In this document: in pieces, positions 1 through 10,499 of the stretch
Position numbering within the stretch: the first letter of the stretch is position 1
Layout of the letters: each line of letters starts with the position of its first letter
Source of the DNA: Acanthopleura granulata
Taxonomy: Eukaryota; Mollusca; Polyplacophora; Chitonida; Chitonidae
Direction of reading: 5' to 3'
DNA: 64,000 bases
NCBI GenBank assembly: GCA_016165875.1
Contig: JABBOT010000010.1
Span: forward strand, 12,234,011 to 12,298,010
Position numbers and translations under genes: made by a program
Notes under the pieces: model-generated
What the model saw: only the letters and a program-made list of their open reading frames with translations
Told to the model about the DNA's origin: nothing
Database searches by the model: none

Positions 1-285
1 CAAGAGCAGGTCCAATCTATTAAGTTAGAAACGGCTCACTTGATTCACCCTACAGCCACCACCCAGGCACTCAAACATTTCACCCAAAACGCCCAACACG
101 GAAAATAATAATATATACTACGGTGAGATATATTAAGGTTGATATCCTGACATCTGCACTGGTGTAACCAGCCAATTGATAGGACCGCCCCCTCCCCCAC
201 CATCGCCCATCTTTGGAGAGGTCAGGGCCGAAGTGGAGGGTTAGGCGTGAGGATCTCGCCAGATTATTTGGCAGTGTTGAGGTCT
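1..285 (-). mobile_element. LINE 5' UTR fragment, cut by window edge
   Basis: The plus strand here matches, base after base with scattered changes, the region 5780-6060, which is the reverse complement of the 5' UTR of the main LINE family. Shared landmarks are the CTACAGCCACC block, the AACACGGAAA block, the GATATCCTGACATCT block and the GGTCAGGGCCGAAGTGGAG block. It therefore lies on the minus strand and continues past the left edge. It carries no convincing coding sequence; the short open frames in it are UTR read by chance. Confidence 0.75.
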
Positions 286-299
286 CGGAGCTGAAAGTG

Positions 300-1350
300 A
301 GCAAAAATAATAAAACGAATTCAATAATGACCCACCAGGACCTCGTTGACCCTAAACTTAATCAGCTTATGTTCGAGGCAAAAACATTACGTGTGGTTTA
401 CGTGATGGTTGTATGACGTGTTAGTTACCCAAGGGAGGCGGAAGGGTGGGGGCTAAACGGAGGATGGAAACGTTATGTTTGCCCAAGGTAAGCCAGCAGG
501 AAAAAGTAAGCCGAGAGATTTCAATTAGTGGCCCACCAGGATGTCGTGGTAACAGTTTTCTATCCATGAGACCTCAAAAGTCCCGCCTTTGAGAGATTTA
601 ATCGTAATTTGCGGTAAAACCGTATGCAAGTTAGATAAAAATAAAAGGAGATTCGTACTCACGAGGTCAAGGTTCACAAGGTACAGTACCGTCCTGATGG
701 CGGAGAAAACTAGTTTCTTTTTACTTACTACGATTTAAGCTATTTTTCAAAGATCGGTTCGATTAAAATATATGTTAGGTGTGATTTGGGCCGGAAAATG
801 ACAATCTTCTTGTATTATGCTGTGATTTACGGAGTCAGTGAGGGTTTTGTAATGGATCACATGGACTGCTGAAATTAGCACACTTTCTGACTCCCATAAA
901 TATTTAAAAAGTGGACATATCTTGATTGTTTCCTACATAGAAGGTTTTCTACTTGTTGCAGCCTTTGGTCAGTGAAAAGTAATCTGGCAGCGAGAAATTT
1001 AGAAAACATAAATGAAACAGTGAGATATAGTGCAACAACAAGGCGGTATTGCCTAAAACGATTTTCATGTACAAAATGAGTAAAAAAGACGATAGGTAGG
1101 GCCTTTGTAGCAAAACTCTGAATAAAAAAAATGATTCGTGCCGACAGTTTTCCCAGAATAAAAACCTTCACCAAGGATAAATTTCACTTGAATTGCAAAT
1201 ATTTCTTGGCCTGTCAGACAGGCCTGCCCTTTGTATTTTCACATAGATTACAAAATGTATTCATGGAATTTATTCCACTCATGTAATTAGTGTGCAGGCT
1301 CAGGCCTAAATGACTGAAGTGAAAATAGTAAACATATTTCATATTTATGC
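300..1350. other. Unannotated AT-rich sequence
   Basis: I see no recognisable coding region, RNA gene or repeat. A 99-codon minus frame at 875-1174 has no recognisable motif and unremarkable composition. Confidence 0.5.
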
Positions 1351-1354
1351 GTTT

Positions 1355-1436
1355 ACTCCCATCATAATACTGACCGCCATCCTGCAAGTGAAATAATCTT
1401 GAGTACGGCGTAAAACACCAATGAAATAAATAAATC
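1355..1436 (+). mobile_element. SINE 3' tail fragment
   Basis: The stretch starting CTCCCATCATAAT and ending GAGTACGGCGTAAAACACCAA plus ATAAATAAAT is the 3' third of the tRNA-headed SINE seen full length at 53952-54228. The tRNA-like head is absent. Confidence 0.8.
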
Positions 1437-1439
1437 GTA

Positions 1440-2695
1440 TGGATGTGTACAGACCTACATGTAGCTTACATTTCTTGTAATTCTAAATATATATATTTTC
1501 TAGTATCTGTTTGGTTAGACATGTGGTGATTTTGAAGGCTTATGTACATTTACTCACAGATGTTCGTGTCACGTGTAAAAAAATGCAACAGCAATTTTGC
1601 GTGCACTTGTTGAAAACTCCGCTCATACCGACTGGGTCTACCGTCCGTGGACCGGAAGTAGCCTACAGTGTATGACTACACACGACCTATTCTCTCGCCA
1701 AAATAAGTTCTTCTTATTTCTTTTTGTAACAGGCTTACCGAATTCATAAAGTCACATAAATACTTTGCAACATTTAGATATCACATCCATACAAAATGCG
1801 ACTGATGGTAAGACATAAGCGTGCATCCATCACTCAGCGGTTTGGCTACACTAGACTGCTGTCTGCCTTCGTTGGAGCAGTGTGCCAAGTAGGAAGTCCA
1901 AGCTGGAACACGTTGTTTACTCATTCGAAAGTTGCGTCGCTTTTTGAAGTTTATGGGAAGATTTGGCGAGTTTTATTTTAAGTTTCTCTGTAACAATATA
2001 AGAGAATTAAGCTGTCGGCTATGGCGACACTGACGGCATATTTAAACTCACGATCAAGTTAATGAACTGATTTTGTTGGTCTGTGGTAAGTTATACTATA
2101 AAATTAAACTATCGGTTTTCACAGTCTCGTGTTAAAATGTTTACAAGTATACGTGCCCACGGCAGAGTCTTTCCCTTGATTCAGCTATACATGTGTTACG
2201 AACCCCGCCCTTAAGATATTGGATTGCTTAATTTCCCCAAAAATTTCATCACCTGACACACACGCAAAGTAGCCAGCTGCTATAGTTTTTCACATACAGC
2301 GACGAGTCTCGCAATTTATATTCCCCTGATCACCTTCTGTTTTTACATCATGTGTATGGTGAATCCGCTCGGCCGTTATTAAGACAAAGATGTATAAATA
2401 TATTCTTTGGATGTCGATATGGTGGGAAAAGTAGGTCACGCAGACGGTTCGGAACTTTGCAGAAATATTTTGCAAGGCATGATCCCAGAGACGTGGTGTT
2501 AATAAGTATGTGGCGGATACGGTTTTCATACAGTTGAGAAAAATGAGATACCCAGGTAAAATGCGTTTCAATACGTCCGACGACGATGAACGCACATGTA
2601 ACGTTTTATGCCTGTATCACAACGATAGTTATCGAAATGTAACACCCACGACATTAAGCAGGAATTGGTGGTGCAAATATCATTCAAAGACACCT
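1440..2695. other. Unannotated sequence, possibly intronic
   Basis: No recognised feature. It lies downstream (minus strand) of the candidate exon at 2699-3154, so it may be intron. In the minus direction a CAG at about 2612 could act as the next acceptor; it would lead into a short basic tail (KRYMCVHRRR) and a stop. That acceptor has a poor pyrimidine tract. A 61-codon plus frame at 1796-1981 resembles nothing I know. Confidence 0.4.
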
Positions 2696-2698
2696 TAC

Positions 2699-3154
2699 CT
2701 GTTATCCCTGTCAATCCTACTACTGTAAATAATGATACCATTACTGTAAACGGCAATTTTTGCTTCGGTCGTAAAGCCCCAGCTATTTCCGCATTCAGTG
2801 TGGCCAAATAATGTTCTGCACGTTCCTTATCTAAACACAGCCCGTCTACACAAATAAGTCCATCTCCCGTATGATTTGACAACTTTTCCTTTAGCTCTTT
2901 GGCACGCTCGTCTTTCGTCGTTCGAATTAACAAGTATCTGGTGTTGTTTTTTCCCATTAACCATAAGTTGTCTTCAAACTTCCCCATGAAACGAAGACCG
3001 TGTGACCGAAACATTTGGTACATCTCAAATTCAGCAATTGGAATAAAATCTTCGCGCGTAAGAGAATTCTCTGTTGCCGTTGTTATGTTGGCCCCTTCGG
3101 TGGTTCTATTTACCACTAACGGTCCGTGCATTGGGTCCTGAGTAATTTCAGCTC
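2699..3154 (-). CDS. Candidate internal exon of a host membrane or secreted protein
   Basis: On the minus strand this is 456 open bases inside a 215-codon open frame. It has a textbook acceptor before it (a T-rich tract ending TATTTTCCAG) and a textbook donor after it (ACAG|GTAAGG). Both flanking introns are phase 1 and the length is exactly 152 codons, so the exon is symmetric, as in shuffled extracellular modules. The translation has four N-glycosylation sequons (NRT, NIT, NNT, NHT), a possible disulfide pair in CVDGLC, a charged helical stretch (TTKDERAKELKEKL), and ends in a hydrophobic run (LPFTVMVSLFTVVGLTGIT) that looks like a membrane helix. This suggests an extracellular domain leading into a transmembrane segment. 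I do not recognise the family. No LINE or other repeat signature lies in it, and no partner exon can be assigned with confidence. It could still be a relic of an unrecognised element. Confidence 0.5.
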
Positions 3155-3159
3155 CTGGA

Positions 3160-3720
3160 AAATATTTAAAAATAACATTCATATGAAAACAGACCATAAA
3201 CTGTTTTTTTCTCAAGGGCTCAGAATTACTGTATGTGTTATTTAAGTACTCTACATGTGAATAAATTTCTATAAGTTTAAAGTTTGCAATTCATTGGTAC
3301 CTAAAGAATAAATACTGGGACGGGATAATCAGGAAGGAAGGTTTCCTGCCATTGGTACTCGTAATAAATATTACTTTTTAATACCTTGTTGCCAACATGC
3401 TGCAATTTTAATTTGTTGCTTAAAGCCATATATTAAATAGCTAGCGACATATACAACCCGGTGACTTTAATTACATATGTGTTCCATAAATCCCCATTGC
3501 CTCCCTCATTCACAAACCTTTATTCCATACCTCTCCTTCACTTCGGTTTGCAAAAAGCAATATTCAAATGAAAAAGAGGCCAAGTGCTGAAGTGAACGAA
3601 AGATGTTATGGTTGAACGAAAGCGTCATTTATAACCCAGGTCCACAAAGATAGACATTACGGGTCAATAATGACTTCTGTAATGCACACTGTGAGGCGGA
3701 TAAGGTATTTAATAAGAATA
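3160..3720. other. Unannotated AT-rich sequence
   Basis: No feature recognised. Upstream of the candidate exon, this may be intron. It borders a (TA)n run at 3722-3745. Confidence 0.4.
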
Positions 3721-3721
3721 T

Positions 3722-3745
3722 CATATATATATATATATATATATG
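3722..3745. repeat. (TA)n microsatellite
   Basis: An uninterrupted ATATAT run of about two dozen bases, directly before a SINE. A second AT-rich run at 3893-3915 follows that SINE. Confidence 0.95.
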
Positions 3746-3893
3746 ATATTCCAGTGGCGGCGGCATTTTGGCGGCATGGACTCGCCCTGCCACGGGAAGA
3801 CACTCTATGAACACACACCAGAAGTACTTCTCGTCGTCATATGACTGAAACACTGTTAAGTGCGACGTTAAACCCCAATCGCTCATTCACTAC
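3745..3893 (+). mobile_element. SINE (second family) 3' part
   Basis: The block has the CGTCGTCATATGACTGAAA motif, then GTTAAGTGCGACGTTAAACCCC, then AATCGCTCATTCAC. This tail type ends in CATTC/CACT-like short repeats and differs from the AAAT-tailed SINE elsewhere in the window. The 5' head is not evident. Its GCGACGTTAAAC core resembles the 3' terminus of the resident LINE (GTGGCGTTAAGCC). Confidence 0.7.
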
Positions 3894-3894
3894 A

Positions 3895-6240
3895 TATATA
3901 TATATATACATATATAATCAAAGACATTGTCAAATATGTGTATATAGATAATACTCTCAGATATATTTTATGGATAAGGCCGTCGACCTTCAAATAAAGA
4001 ATAACAGAGTCGACGGTGTAGAATCTATGCCAAATATCAGCAAACTTAACACAGTCAACCAGGATATGTTTTATGCCGCGCTGGACATCACGTCCAACAC
4101 AATCGGCAGCACTGCTTCCATTCAGGTTAAAATTGTGTTCACGGAGGTAGAGGAGCCGCCACAAGCTCGCTCTTCTTTATTAAAATAAATGCTAAAAAGT
4201 GTATGATTTTTAAAATATATTTTATCTTTATCAGATGTTTTCAGGTGAGTTTCCCTGAAGACAAAGGGCAAGTGGTTTTAAAAATTGAAATGGCTGTCTT
4301 ATTTCAATAAAATAACCCTAAGGCCTCGACAATTGCAATGTTTAATTTTGGCTAAGGAGGACATTATGGGGAAGGCGTGTCGGGGATTTATATCTGGACA
4401 GGGGACGACCTTTCTTGGAATTACTAGGAGATCTCCCAGGTGCAGATGCTGTATCCATCACGTTTGCACCCGATTTTGAAGGATCAACATCCTCCAAGAA
4501 TCCAAACTTATTAAAAGTTTAGATAAGCTCCTAGAGGGACGCCCTTTGGGCACTAGGTTTATCCCTTTAAGATTCTTGCCATCTTTCAACTTTTCACGCA
4601 CTGTATTTTGTGCACAGTCAACGGGTTTATTTGATTTTGATTCTTTTGGAGATGATTTCTAGTCAGACGATCAATGAGCAGGAGAATCAGGTAAAGTCGC
4701 AGGTGTTAAAATAAGATTTATGTTAGTTTGTGACGATGAGCTGGCTGTATTATCAGATTCTGTGGCTACTCTGTGCGAATGGGCGAAGTAAGAGATGTTT
4801 GCTCCCAAACAGAGACAGAGGTTTTCTTGACAACATTGCCATATGAAGATCTTGTGAACCCATCCATGACGAAGGCCAAACGCTTGGCTTCTTGATATGA
4901 TATATTATTTTTTACATTTTAAAGTTATAATTTGTTTTTCTTTCTTGAATAGAGGGCAATCTTTGGAAGAGGCCACGTGGGCTCCGCCTCAATTGAAACA
5001 TGTTGTTGGGTTTGTGAAGTCGAAGCCCTCGTGACCTGCTTCCGCACATCTAAAGTAGACCAGTTTATTGTATGGCAGGAGAAACACCGGGTCGGTTTAG
5101 GAATGAACAATTCCACCCGCACACTGTAGGGCCCGGTCATTATAATGTTATGAGTGACGGTTTGTTAAATATTCAGAGGTAGGTGTGCGTTTTAATGAAA
5201 TTGCAGTCTCTCTTAATAACGAAACGGTTAACATTTATTGCCGCGTGGTCTTTAAACTCATCTGTTAGTTTGTTTCCTGCCATATCATAAACGTTCTGGT
5301 CTATATCACGGATTATGCCGTAAGAGCAGTTTAAGGTATTATGTGGCCTAACGGTGACTTTCGGTGAATCTAATAAAATATTTCCCGGCTTTAATTTCTT
5401 TACCTGTTTTAGGGTACCGGTTTAGCTTTCTAGCGTTTTTTTTTTCAATACAAAGTTATCTATTTTCATTCGAGTTTGATTCTCATTTTTATTACATATC
5501 ACAAGAAAGGATGGGAAATAATTAATTCCCGATTCTATATCTAGTGGTATCTCGTTTTTCCTTTTTTACTCACAACTGTTGAAGGTTGCGATGACAAGGA
5601 AACAACAGAAGAAAGGGGGTTAGAAGACATAACGAACTGATTTCATGATTCATGGCGCCGTATCTCTCACCCGCCCGGAGTGCCATTACATGAATGACGA
5701 AACACGTCCTGCAAATAACCAGCAGGAAGAGAAACGAGAATTCCACGCCATCCTGGATAAGATGGATTTTTCGCTCATACTCGAACAGGTCGAATATAAT
5801 AAAGCTAGAAACTGACCACTCAGTTGAACCTACAGCCACCTCTCAGACATCCGAACATCTCACTAAAAACCCTCAACACGGAAAGTAGTAACTTTATACT
5901 ATAGCGAGATATGAAGGTTGATATCTGGAACTCTGGACTGGCGTGACCAGTCGATTGATCGGAGCGATCCCTCCGACCGCCTGTCTTGGAGAAGTAAGGT
6001 CCGAAGAGGAGTGTTGGGCCTGAGGATCTCGCAAGACCAACCCGCCCTCGATCTCGTCCTCCCCCATCACGGGTCGCAACCCACGGCAAACAGGTTGCCC
6101 TTTTTAATCGCCAAGCCCGGGGAGGCTGTGGAACGATTCTATTCACCGAAATCACACGGGGGAGCCCAAGGTTAGTCATCTCGTACCACAAGCTTGCCCA
6201 GAGAAATGGGGTCATATTGTTTTCGCCCCCAGGAATCCGG
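3895..6240 (-). mobile_element. LINE copy with internal deletion (5' UTR, ORF1, EN start joined to ORF2 end)
   Basis: Read on the minus strand: 5' UTR about 6240-5560, ORF1 about 5560-4200, the start of the endonuclease (a CGGSS-like segment near 4150), then an abrupt switch near 4130 to the last ~60 codons of ORF2. That end contains a zinc-knuckle-like DCVG...GIKHILVDC segment followed by FADIWHRFYTVDS. All of the RT and RNase H is missing. ORF1 retains the VELFIPKPTRCFSCH knuckle region at about 5140-5080. Many stops and shifts break the frames. The 5' end is kept (rc of the GGATTCCTGGGGG block near 6240), so this is an internal deletion and not ordinary 5' truncation. Confidence 0.8.
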
Positions 6241-6242
6241 CG

Positions 6243-6555
6243 AGGCCTGACCTCTGCAGAAAAGAACGTAGACGAAGATGGAAGACTAAGAGAAGTGACT
6301 CGTAGTCCTTCAAACAATCAGTATATATAAATTTATTATCCGGATAATTAGCCTTAATTTCAGCAAAACTTTGCTGAATTGTGAGAGGATCTCTATTGGA
6401 TTTATTATATTTCCCTTGATTAAATATCAGTTTAGGTTGTGGAAGAAGTCAACATGTGGTCTTCGGAAATGAAACTGGAGCCATGTTCTCCAGCCTGAAG
6501 CCAGCTTTCACGATAGACGGAGCAAAGGGATCTTGTTAGGACATTTATTATATTT
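6243..6555 (-). mobile_element. LINE ORF2 fragment (before and start of RNase H)
   Basis: The minus strand carries remnants of NKIPPF...APVSFP, then LLPQPKLIF, then the RNase H N-terminal stretch ending SLPSSSTFFSAEV. It stops exactly where the 5' end of the neighbouring minus LINE begins, suggesting that element inserted into, or recombined with, this older copy. Only ~100 codons survive, with several stops. Confidence 0.7.
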
Positions 6556-6559
6556 TATG

Positions 6560-9500
6560 TACATATAATGGACTGGAAATACAGATGATACGGGCAAAAT
6601 AGTAGAAGATTTCTTATCTAAATATGAACTGTGTTATTTCAGGGATGGTTCTAATATCTATTTACGTTCAGGTATTGGCTCATATTCTGAAATCTATCTC
6701 ACTGTCACGAATCCATCACCTGTCCCAGATTTTCCTTGGATGGTGCATGACGATCTTTGTGATAGTGACCATTTTCCGATTACCCTAAAGCATCTCACTT
6801 CTAATTCTTTACGAGGTGTAGGCAGGTGGAAGTTAGATAAAACATATTAGGTGGCATTTCAAATGTTCCGTGAGGCTGACATCACTCCAGAGAATCTCAA
6901 CGCTGCACATGATCCCTTATTAAAAGTTAGACTGGAACTCCGTGGCTCAGTCGGTTAGCGCTCTGACGTAACGCACTGACCCAGAAGCCTCCCACCAATG
7001 TGACCGCTGTGAGTTCAAGTCCAGTTCATGCTGGCTTCCTCTCCAGCTGTACGCAGGAAGGTCTGCCAGCAACCTGCGGATGGTAGGGGTTTTTCCCAGG
7101 GCTCTGAAATTTTCTTGAGTACGCATAAAACACCAATCAAATAAATAAATAAATAAGTAAAACTTAAAATTTAATGAACTTATATTATCAGAAATGATGG
7201 AATCATCCCTAAGACCTCGACAAATCCAAAAGTAAATCTCGGTACAATAATGACCGCCGCAAAGGCATAAAGGACCGTGAAAGGCCGAGAGCAGATCTAA
7301 TCATTGCCCTAACAATAATAATTTAAACCAGGTTCGTATATATATGGAGGTATGGCTCGTCGCTTAATAAAGTCCAAGAGACGATCTAGTTCGCGCAACT
7401 TCGTTTCAGGCATTACGTCCAAAACACCTAAGAGTAAGGTCTAGAACATGGTTCTGAAACTGAAGGGCAAAAACAATAAAGCAAAATAAATAAGTCCAAC
7501 ATTTAAAAAATAATGATTATATTACAACTTCTCGTGATATTTCAAATAAACTGGCTAAAGCAACATCTCCAGAGAATTATTCTTCCGAATTTCAGTATAT
7601 TAAAAACCAGAAAGAGAAAGTCGAATTGTCCTTTACTTCTGAGAATTTAGGACACTATAATCGTCCTTTTTCGATAAAAGAGCTTAAGACTTCATTTAAA
7701 CATCACACGCCACTGCATGCGGCCCAAATAAAGTATATAGCAAATTTCTGTGTCATTTGTCATCAGTGTCACTTGAGACTTAACGGTATTTTTTCAACCG
7801 TCATTGACGGAAGCGTGTATTGTCACACTGATCCAAAGAACTACCGTCCCATAGCTCTTACTGGATACGTCTGTAACACTGTAAATCAAATGATAAATGA
7901 TAGGCTTGTTTAGTTCCTTGAAACGAACAAGCTACAATGAAATAGACAATCTGGTAGATAGATCGACATTAGATCACCTTGTGCGATTCGAAACTTCTAT
8001 ACATAATGGTTTTCGTAATAATGATGTCAACAATTTGCAACCTTGAAAAGCCATACGACACCACATAGAAATAAGGTATTTTAGTAGAGAAATCTCATAT
8101 GGATTTAACAGCTCGATTCCGTGTGTTAAATCTGAATTTTTATCTGCTCGTCAGTTTAAGGTACGGTTGGGTTCCAGTGTATCCAACTCTCACGAGCTAG
8201 AAATGGGTATGCCCCAGGGCAGTATTCTTTCTTCCATGTTGTTCAGCACAGAAATAAATAGCTTGGCCAAGACTGCTACATTGTTTACAGAGGGCTCTTT
8301 ATATGTTGATGATTTCCTTACATGCTGCCGTGCTAAAATATGAAGAACGTCGAAAGGCAACTGTAGCTTTGTCTCAACAAGATCGAGCAATGGGCAGTTG
8401 CCAATGGCTTTACATTTTCTACGCCTAAAACCGTCGGTATGCACTTTTGTTATAAGCGGAAACTTTATTTAGGTCCACATCCTAAATTTTGTGGTGAACC
8501 TGCTAAAATCGTTTGAGAATATACATTTTTAGGGGTCATATTTGATAGTATGTTATCTAGTACACCTCATATAAAGATGATTAAAGCCGAATGTACAAAG
8601 GCTCTCGATATAATTTAGGTCGTGTCTAGCACCGATTGTGGCTAACGAGCCTTCAATATGCTACCAAGCTTAAGGCACATCCAACAAATCCTGCCTAGGA
8701 ATGTTTCCAACTCAATATATGTAGACAAATATAGTAAATGTCCTAACTAGATCCCTTCGTCCGGTGTTCCTTTTGGGACCCTAGTGTGGAAACCAACATC
8801 AAGCTTGCGGACATAGCTCAGGTTTCTTTTCCGGACTCTCGTCCCTGGCTTCTTTCACAACCTAAATTGATATTTGATCTACGGAAACATAGGAAGAGCA
8901 AATACGAAACCTCTTATAATTCAGCAAAGTTTTGCTGAAACTGAGGATAATTATTCGGATTGTAAATTTGTATATACTGACAGACCAAAGAATGGGGACA
9001 GCGTTGCGGCGGCGGCTTTCTTAGAACGGCGAGTCACTTCTCTTTGTCTTCAACCCTCATCTTCAATCTTCTCTGCAGTGGTGAGAATTATACTCCTCGC
9101 CTTATCATATGTTTCTTCTGGCTATGCAAAGAGGGCTGTGATGTGAAGTGACTCCTTGTCTTGCCTTTTGGCAATTGAGAATAATAAATTTAAAAGCATG
9201 AAATATTAACCGTACATAGAAAATTAGCGAAAAGAGGTAAAGATATTATATCCTGTTGAACATCACGTCATATTTTTATCCATGGAAACACAGGGAGGTG
9301 AAAGCTGCCATACATAAATCTGTATTTCGGGTGAAAGTCCTCAATACTGACTTCAGGTGAAATATATTTAAATGTATTCGTCCCCGTAAGAGATGAATGG
9401 GACCTGTAGGTGCACGTTAAACTACATGATATTCATCCTGTCATTCTTTATAGTTTTTATACTCCTGATGTGTCTCCCAGGGAAGGGGTGGTCTTAACAA

Positions 9501-9720
9501 AGTGCCGTATTGGGCATTCGCGCCTAACACACAATTTTGTCCTGGATAGGAGCAGTGCTCCCGATTCTGTTGGGTGTGATGCCGAGTATGGTATCAAACA
9601 TGTCGTGGATGGCCTGCAGACTTTGCTTGTATTTGGTAAAGATTCCACACAGTGGACTCCTTATTCGACTTGTTTGAGAGCGTCTCTGGTGATGCTGTGA
9701 TTCGTGTTTTGAAAGCTGTT
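6560..9720 (+). pseudogene. LINE ORF2 remnant (EN C-term, RT, RNase H)
   Basis: Readable blocks in order: SDHFPITLKHLTS of the endonuclease end (~6770); DYNRPFSIKELK before RT (~7655, as HYNRPFS); PKNYRPIALTGYVCNT (~7835); EMGMPQGSILSS (~8200); SLYVDDFLTCC with the catalytic YVDD intact (~8297); FVYTDRPKNGD of RNase H (~8965), where the usual TDGS is TDRP; and RIGHSRLTHNFVLDRSSAPDSVGCDAEYG at the C-terminus. The usual product would copy LINE RNA at nicked chromosomal DNA. Stops and frameshifts separate nearly every block. Confidence 0.8.
6929..7157 (+). mobile_element. Full-length tRNA-headed SINE
   Basis: It begins with a tRNA-like head (CCGTGGCTCAGTCGGTTAGC, box A; GAGTTCAAGTCC, box B), has the CTGGCTTCCTCTCC core, and ends TTGAGTACGCATAAAACACC plus (AAAT)n. 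TAAAAGTT (6921-6928) and TAAAACTT (7158-7165) look like a target duplication with one change. Removing it rejoins the LINE sequence LLK|FNEL. Confidence 0.85.
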
Positions 9721-9901
9721 TTTAGCACCTGTTTGTTTCTTTTCCAACCGGTTTTTAAAAATCTGTCTGTTTATGTTCATTTGGGTGTTATGTAGACAAC
9801 TTTCAACTGCTCCCTGGTTTAAACATGTTCTCGCCACGAAATGGCTGAGATACCTCCGACGTGGCGTTAAGGCATAATCGTTCATTCATTCATTCATTCG
9901 C

Positions 9902-10495
9902 ATGGAGGTGAGAAAGACGACAGGGAAAATTCGTCATTGCTACATATGGGCTGGTTTGCAAATATTGGTTATTGCTACATGGGCTGGTTTACAAAATGTC
10001 CAACAATGGTGTTGGTCATGTCACACGTGCAACCGGCGGAAGTCTTCTGGGAAGAAGGCGCATGGCCCGAATCTTGGTCGAATGACCAATGGAAGTGGTG
10101 AAAGAATTGCTCTAGGTATATTGGGGCAAATGTCTAGAAATGGCAACGGAGATGTCTATATCCTGTTCATATGTGACTATTTTACAAAGTGGGTTAACGC
10201 CGTCGCTTTGTGGAGCAAGAAGCAGAGGCTGAGCGTCTTAACTGGGCTTTGCACACTAATCAGGGCAGGCAATTCGAGGGTCATCTTTTCAAGTGAATGT
10301 GCAGGGCGCTTGGGATTTACAAGACTCGATCGACAAAGTATCATCCCCAGTCGAATGGAATGATCTAGAAATGTAACCGGACTTTGGCCCAGATCTTTCA
10401 CGCAACGGTGTACAGTTTTCCAGATGACTGTGATACCTTTGGCATATCGGTCTAAAGATTCGAGAGATTACAGTCCGAACAGATTGAAGCCCGGT
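9902..10495 (+). pseudogene. Ty3/gypsy-type integrase fragment
   Basis: An open frame of 153 codons and its shifted continuation match an LTR-retrotransposon integrase. Visible parts are a zinc-binding remnant WCWSCHTCNRRKSSG, the core start (ERIALGILGQM), NGDVYILFICDYFTKWVNAVAL, then in another frame NQGRQFEG...YHPQSNGM and NRTLAQIF. Such enzymes insert element cDNA into the genome. The first and second catalytic aspartates are replaced (LGILG, TNQG), and there is a frameshift near 10265, so it is inactive. No LTR, RT or gag is seen. The fragment begins right at the CATT tail of the preceding LINE. Confidence 0.8.
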
Positions 10496-10499
10496 GGTT

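Larger units (their letters stand above)
6560..9900 (+). mobile_element. LINE copy, 5'-truncated, with nested SINE
   Basis: It starts inside the endonuclease and runs through RT, RNase H, the C-terminal zinc-knuckle segment and the 3' UTR, ending in GACGTGGCGTTAAGGC and (CATT)n at about 9869-9899. A SINE at 6929-7157 splits the endonuclease end. A further internal deletion near 8640 removes the part between the RT thumb region (VSSTDCG) and SIQYATKLKAH. Multiple stops show it is dead. Confidence 0.85.

Noticed and set aside
1796..1981. Small secreted protein gene
   Set aside because: 61 codons, no signal peptide, no promoter or splice evidence.
5820..6317. 165-codon minus open frame as a gene
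   Set aside because: It crosses from a LINE RNase H fragment into a LINE 5' UTR; a chance readthrough of two repeats.
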